Part shown: piece after piece, positions 59,850 to 64,000 of the stretch
Numbering within the stretch: position 1 is the stretch's first letter
Layout of the letters: each line of letters opens with the position of its first letter
DNA from: Urophycis tenuis
Lineage: Eukaryota > Chordata > Actinopteri > Gadiformes > Phycidae
Assembly: GCA_036785325.1 (NCBI GenBank)
Contig: JAXIVH010000018.1
Coordinates: forward strand, 8,111,359 to 8,175,358
Direction of reading: 5' to 3'
Length of the DNA stretch: 64,000 nt
The notes under the pieces: generated by a model
Told to the model about the DNA's origin: nothing
Databases searched by the model: none
Seen by the model: the letters and a program-made list of their open reading frames with translations, nothing else
Made by a program: the position numbers and the translations under genes

Positions 59850-60309
59850 TTGGCATGTGAATGGCTAAAGCTTCAAGTGCCATTCAGTGCCCCTACCTAC
59901 CTCCAAGCATTAGTAAAACCCCACGCAGAAAAGGTTGGACGGAGAAATCACAACTGTTCTCTATTTTGGCATTGCAGTGGTGGAACGAGCTCCCTGCCAA
60001 TGTGAGGACTGCAGAGTCAGTCCCCATCTTCCGGAAGAGACTCAAGACTCACTTGTTCAGAGTTCACCTGAACCCTGCATAACATCCATCCTCTACCTAC
60101 CTCCCTCCCCCACAAAAAAAATCCTACCCTCATGCACTGGTACGTTGTATGTCTTGGCACTTTATAATTGCTCTTTGTAACTTGGCACTTAGCATCTTAA
60201 GCCAAAGAAGTTGTATGCTAGCAATGGTTAACCTAGCAATTGGAATGCTTGAAACTTGTTCTGGTGACTTGCTTACTGTATTAACAGCAATGAAGTGTTT
60301 CACCTTCTT
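59850..60309 (+). mobile_element. LINE 3' part, sense (tail-to-tail pair, left)
   Basis: The frame 59861-60082 gives the C-terminal LINE signature ALQWWNELPANVRTAESVPI and FRKRLKTHLF. A 3' UTR follows (AACTTGTTCTGGTGACTTGC, then CAGCAATGAAGTGTTTCACC). The copy stops at about 60309 without its terminal 70 bases, judged by the intact end at 36110-36300. Confidence 0.8.
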
Positions 60310-61110
60310 ACATTTACATGTACATTTAGGGCATTAGCAGATGGTTTTATCCAAAGCGACTTACTAAAGTACATTTCATCAGTGTTAGTACAGTAAGAAA
60401 GTCACCAGAACAAGTTTCAAGCATTCCAAATGCTAGGTTATCCATTGCTAGTATACCACATATCTGGCTAAGTGCCAACAAGTAACAAAGAGTGATTCCA
60501 AAGTGCTAAGACATACAACATACAAGAGCATTGGGGGGGGGGGGGGGGGGGCTCTGAAGGTGAACTCTGAACAAGTCTCTTCTGGAGGATGGGGAGTTAC
60601 TCTGCAGTCCTGAAAATGGCAGGAAGCTCGTTCCGCGACTGCGGTGCTAAAACGGAGAAGAGTTGTGAATTTGCCGTCCGACTTTTCCTCCTTTTAGTGA
60701 TGGAGGTACCAGTCAACCAGCTGAGATAGTGCAAGCGTAGTGGTCGAGCAGGTGTGTGGGGTTTTCACTAACGCTTGGAGGTAGTTAGGGGCAGTTCCAT
60801 TAACAGGTTTAATTAAAAGGTTTGTAGGCCAGTACTATCGTCTTGAATTGAGCCAGTGGAGGTCTTGGAAGAGGGAGGTCACGTGGGACAATTTGTGTCG
60901 GTTGAACACGAGGCGTGCTGCAGCGTTCTGGATCGGCTGTAAAGGGTTTATCACGGTTGCAGGGAGAACCGGCTAAGAGCGAGTTGCAGTAGTCGAGGCA
61001 GGAGAAGACAAGTGCTTGGCTCAGGAGTTGTGTCGCTTCCCTCGTGAGGAATGGCTGGAATCCTGCGGATGTTGTAGAGAGCAAATCTACAGGATGCACT
61101 GAAAAAATAA
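60310..61110 (-). mobile_element. LINE 3' part, antisense (tail-to-tail pair, right)
   Basis: Starts with the intact family 3' end read antisense (ACATTTAGGGCATTAGCAGA, then ATCCAAAGCGACTTAC). A UTR follows that is the inverted image of 60043-60300, then the C-terminal coding region at about 60810-61099 (antisense text FSCLDYCNSLLAG). A poly-G run is at 60533-60550. 5'-truncated. Confidence 0.8.
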
Positions 61111-61129
61111 ATACCTTGGATCAACGTAA

Positions 61130-62430
61130 AAAAAATTGAGGTAATCAATCACACAAAATATTTCACATTGACTCAAAGCAAATAATTTAGTTTAGTTAAC
61201 CTGAAAAGTTTAACTCCATGCAACCACTTTTTAAAAGTTGGAGCAATCTTATTATTTTAGGTTAGAGCAAACAAATTATTTTAGGTTGTTGAAATAAAAA
61301 AGTAACAGTTGTCATTATTTGAAATGTATAGTAAATCAAATAAAGAAAAATGCTTTTAATACATTTTGATCAATGACTACTCAGAACACTTTCCTTTAGA
61401 ACACATTTATATTTATTGTTCCATAAATTGAACATCTGTTTCAAATGTATGAAAATAAACAGTCTGCTTCAGCTGAACACGAGACTATGTCATCAGAAGA
61501 CAAATCATGGAGCTGCGAATAGTAGCACAACTCCTAAGACATCATGCAGTACCCATGGCAAATTTACCGGGACATACATTTTCCAATTCAGGTGTAAGCC
61601 TTACTATCAGCTAAACACATGATCAATTGCTGCCCTAGTTGATATTTTCACCCTGCTGCACACACTGCCTCACCCTAATCTGTGAGGTCTTTGGAGGTAC
61701 TAACAACATCTGTCTATGGCAAAAAAGATACTCAGACATCACAGATTGTGGTGGGGCAGTGTGTGCAGCAGGATAAAATATTAACCACTAGTGCAGCATA
61801 TGGACCATGTGTTTAGTTCATCTTAAATTACACAAAAAATACTTTGAGCCCACAAATGTTACATAATTCAAATCGTCACTTGATGACTTTGCATTTGTAG
61901 TATTATTGAATTGGAACGTTTTTTCCTGACAGAACACATTTCACCCTAAAACATCCTAAAAATAGAATTAAATGTTATTATGACACCATTGTACACCTGT
62001 TTCAAATGTATATGATGATGAACAGACTTTCAGCTGAACAACAGGACACAAATTCTGGAACTGCTCCTCAGACAGTGAATAGTGGAACTCCTAAGACACA
62101 GAGTTTCTGATTCAATGCTGTAAGTTCTACATTTAAATACAACAAGTTTAGACGTAATAGCTCAAACAAAAACTCTGAGCCCACAATGTTGGTGACTAAG
62201 TATCACTCACTTGATGGAATCACCAGTTAGGAACACTGAAATAGGAACATTCTTCTGACAAGAAATCTGCTGTATAAATCAGTCTCTCCAGTTGTCTAGA
62301 ACGCTTGGCCTACTTCGGCCCTTGAGGCTGGTAGTCTCCGAACATGGGCAGCCCCATTTGTAAATGCTGCAGTGAAAATGCAGTCATGTAAGTGCAACCT
62401 CTTACAAAAGGATCCAAAGTCTTGAAACTA
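61130..62430. repeat. AT-rich region with diverged internal repeats
   Basis: A long hairpin lies at 61611-61816. Segments also recur in direct orientation: AGAACACATTT...CTGTTTCAAATGTAT...CAGCTGAACA...ACTCCTAAGACA appears at about 61397-61545 and again at about 61932-62100, and an ACTTGATG segment recurs near 61875 and 62210. Probably non-coding DNA of an old transposon or the 3' flank of the zinc-finger pseudogene. Confidence 0.5.
61611..61816. other. Long imperfect hairpin (75/78-base arms)
   Basis: Left arm 61611-61685 (CTAAACACATG...CCTGCTGCACACACTGCC...ATCTGTGA) and right arm 61739-61816 are reverse complements with scattered mismatches. The loop is about 53 bases. Confidence 0.85.
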
Positions 62431-62439
62431 ATTTCTACA

Positions 62440-63448
62440 CATTTTTTGAGAATACTCTGCCTACTTTTTTTTTTTTTTTCCGGACAGTTTTTTCGGATCC
62501 AAGATGGCAGCGCGTACGGACGCAGTGGCCCCTCTCTGTCCCGAAATTCAGTAAATACTGAAAAGGCTTCCTATTCTTTCGGTCTAACACACATTCAACT
62601 GGTTGCACAACACTGATGTTTTTTCTATAGTATGTCTTCCGTTTCCAAGTGGTTGACAGTGGACCATGGTTGGATTGGAATTGGATTTGAGGTGCAAAGT
62701 ACAGTGGCAAACTCTTACAACTGATTCATCAACTTGGCAATTGTGATCTTGTAAGAAGTGGCTTATAGTCTTTTGGGTGGGCAGCACAGAGATAGTACCA
62801 ATTAAATATTGCAGCTCTTCAAGTAGTTAATTCACAGCTGCACTTGGGACCAGAAAAGCATTTTCTAACTTAAGTGAGACTGAAGCTAATTTTAGTTCAA
62901 TAACATTTGTCAAATCCGTTGATTCTTTATCAGTAAGTTATTCAGATAATAAATCATCATCTAACTCAGTAGTGCCTCTTTCAAATGATTCTCCAAAAGC
63001 AGGACTATCAACAGGTCCATCAACAGGTCCATCAAGAATTCCAGGTTTTAAATCATTAATTGTATGGGGGGTATGTTTTCTCCATTTGTGAGTATTGAAA
63101 GCTCCATATAGATTGGTTTTGTATGAGCAACCGGCAAACATACAACTGACAGATTCATGATTTTTCAAATGTTTCCCAATGTGTCGAAAATAGTCTGTCT
63201 CAGTAGAAAGTAGAATGTGTTCGCAAATGCGGCACTTGAAGAATTGTGAAATCCTGCTACTGTTGAGCAGGATGGGATTTGCTTAGATGGGTCAGTAGAG
63301 TTTTCCATGTCTTGCATGTGCATGGGCAATTCTCATAAGTACACGGGTAAGCATGGCCCCGTCCATAATGCCGATGATCAAGTTTATAGTGTTTCAGAAG
63401 TTCAGATCTTCTTGAAAATGAACTGTCACAGTCTTTACATTTCCACAT
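62440..63448 (-). pseudogene. C2H2 zinc-finger protein gene, broken
   Basis: The frame starts with ATG at 63448. It encodes a C2H2 finger (WKCKDCDSSFSRRSELLKHY), then a second C/H cluster (YPCTYENCPCTCKTWKTLLT) ending in HLSKSH. A TAG at 63257-63259 with a one-base shift then moves the frame. The following frame reads QFFKCRICEHILLSTETDYF and ESVSCMFAGCSYKTNLYGAF. An acidic/Pro linker ends in a stop at 62938-62940. Beyond it the same frame still looks coding (LENAFLVPSAAV, a TAA at 62827-62829, then HNCQVDESVV). A further shift near 62700 leads to GPLSTTWKRKTYYRK. I recognise a fish multi-copy family of this layout but not its name. Confidence 0.75.
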
Positions 63449-63449
63449 G

Positions 63450-64000
63450 TACGGATAAATGAGGAAACATGATACTAAAGATACCTTTAGTTAGCTGAGT
63501 AGACCACACCTATTTTTTTTAATTTACATCTAGATTTACTTAGTAGATCTCGTAAACAATTTCCCAGATAAGAGAAGGCCTAATAATCAAAAATGCCCTT
63601 ATTATAACATTGTAAATATGACTTACCACAAGCAATGATCACTGGCAGGAGCTTCAAAATAGGTTGCACAGCAGGAACACAACTGATTGGTGGCTGCTTC
63701 CCTGAAGTTGAAAGAGAATACATTATTTAGTTTTTAAGTTAGCCATCAAAGTGTGTTAGCTACTAACATGATGCACAATTTACCCAACTTTTAACATACA
63801 GTATATGATTTTAGGGAAGCTGGCTAACATTTTGGTACTTTTTCTACCACATGTAAATGCTGTTAACAGTGTAGCAAAGTAACATTATCAGCAATAATTA
63901 ACGTTAGCTGGGCCTTGTAATATTATGGCTGATAAATACTGAACACAAGATAATTAGGAGGGTGAATAAAATATCATAGCTGCCCTTATGCTATTGACAG
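63450..64000. other. No gene recognised
   Basis: AT-rich flank upstream of the zinc-finger pseudogene (its 5' side). No promoter motif could be supported. Confidence 0.45.

Noticed and set aside
58036..64000. Downstream fstl4 exons
   Set aside because: No exon with the expected continuation (VITE-type start) and phase 0 acceptor was found. The next exon is probably beyond the window.

Overview
This is vertebrate nuclear DNA, almost certainly from a ray-finned (teleost) fish. Short exons with GT-AG introns match the follistatin-like family. The interspersed repeats belong to fish-typical families: Rex1-like and L2-like LINEs, a Penelope/Neptune-like element, a tRNA-derived SINE and a Harbinger-like MITE. 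Simple repeats are unusually dense (CA, CT, GA, TACA and TAGA tracts, plus at least six minisatellites). Such density is reminiscent of cod-like fishes, but I cannot fix the species.

The one clear host gene is a follistatin-like 4 gene (fstl4) on the + strand. Eight consecutive coding exons lie at 33677-33843, 38095-38215, 41101-41262, 47179-47313, 47962-47988, 49083-49201, 50830-50979 and 55303-55410. Splice phases match at every junction. Together they give 989 nt of continuous frame covering two Ig-like domains, a linker encoded by a 27-nt micro-exon, and the start of the C-terminal region. The N-terminal exons (signal peptide, Kazal, EF-hands) and the last exons are not seen, so the 33 kb upstream and about 8.6 kb downstream are probably intronic.

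Layout: 1-5.2 kb, unannotated DNA with CT- and CA-rich tracts; 5.3-5.6 kb, antisense SINE; 7.1-12.8 kb, a nested complex in which a 41-bp minisatellite is split by an antisense Rex1-like LINE, itself split by a Harbinger-like MITE and by a sense L2-like LINE; 13.6-15.2 kb, more antisense LINE remnants; 16-17.1 kb, long CA/TG microsatellites; 18.1-19.1 kb, antisense Penelope-like GIY-YIG remnant; 19.6-26.1 kb, LINE 3' ends, a 23-bp minisatellite split by a LINE tail, a 600-bp TACA microsatellite and a 12-bp minisatellite; 26-33.6 kb, mostly featureless; 33.7-55.4 kb, the fstl4 exons with intronic minisatellites, a decayed duplicate of exon 4 of the eight, and a solo LTR inside a 44-bp minisatellite; 55.5-58.0 kb, an internally deleted LINE; 58.5-58.9 kb, a compound TG array; 59.8-61.1 kb, two copies of one LINE family tail to tail; 62.4-63.5 kb, an antisense broken C2H2 zinc-finger gene.

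No prokaryotic-type operon, CRISPR array, rRNA or tRNA gene is present. The strongest second-look items are the target-site-resolved insertions into minisatellites, the orphan duplicated fstl4 exon, and the microsatellites that sit directly on fstl4 3' splice sites.
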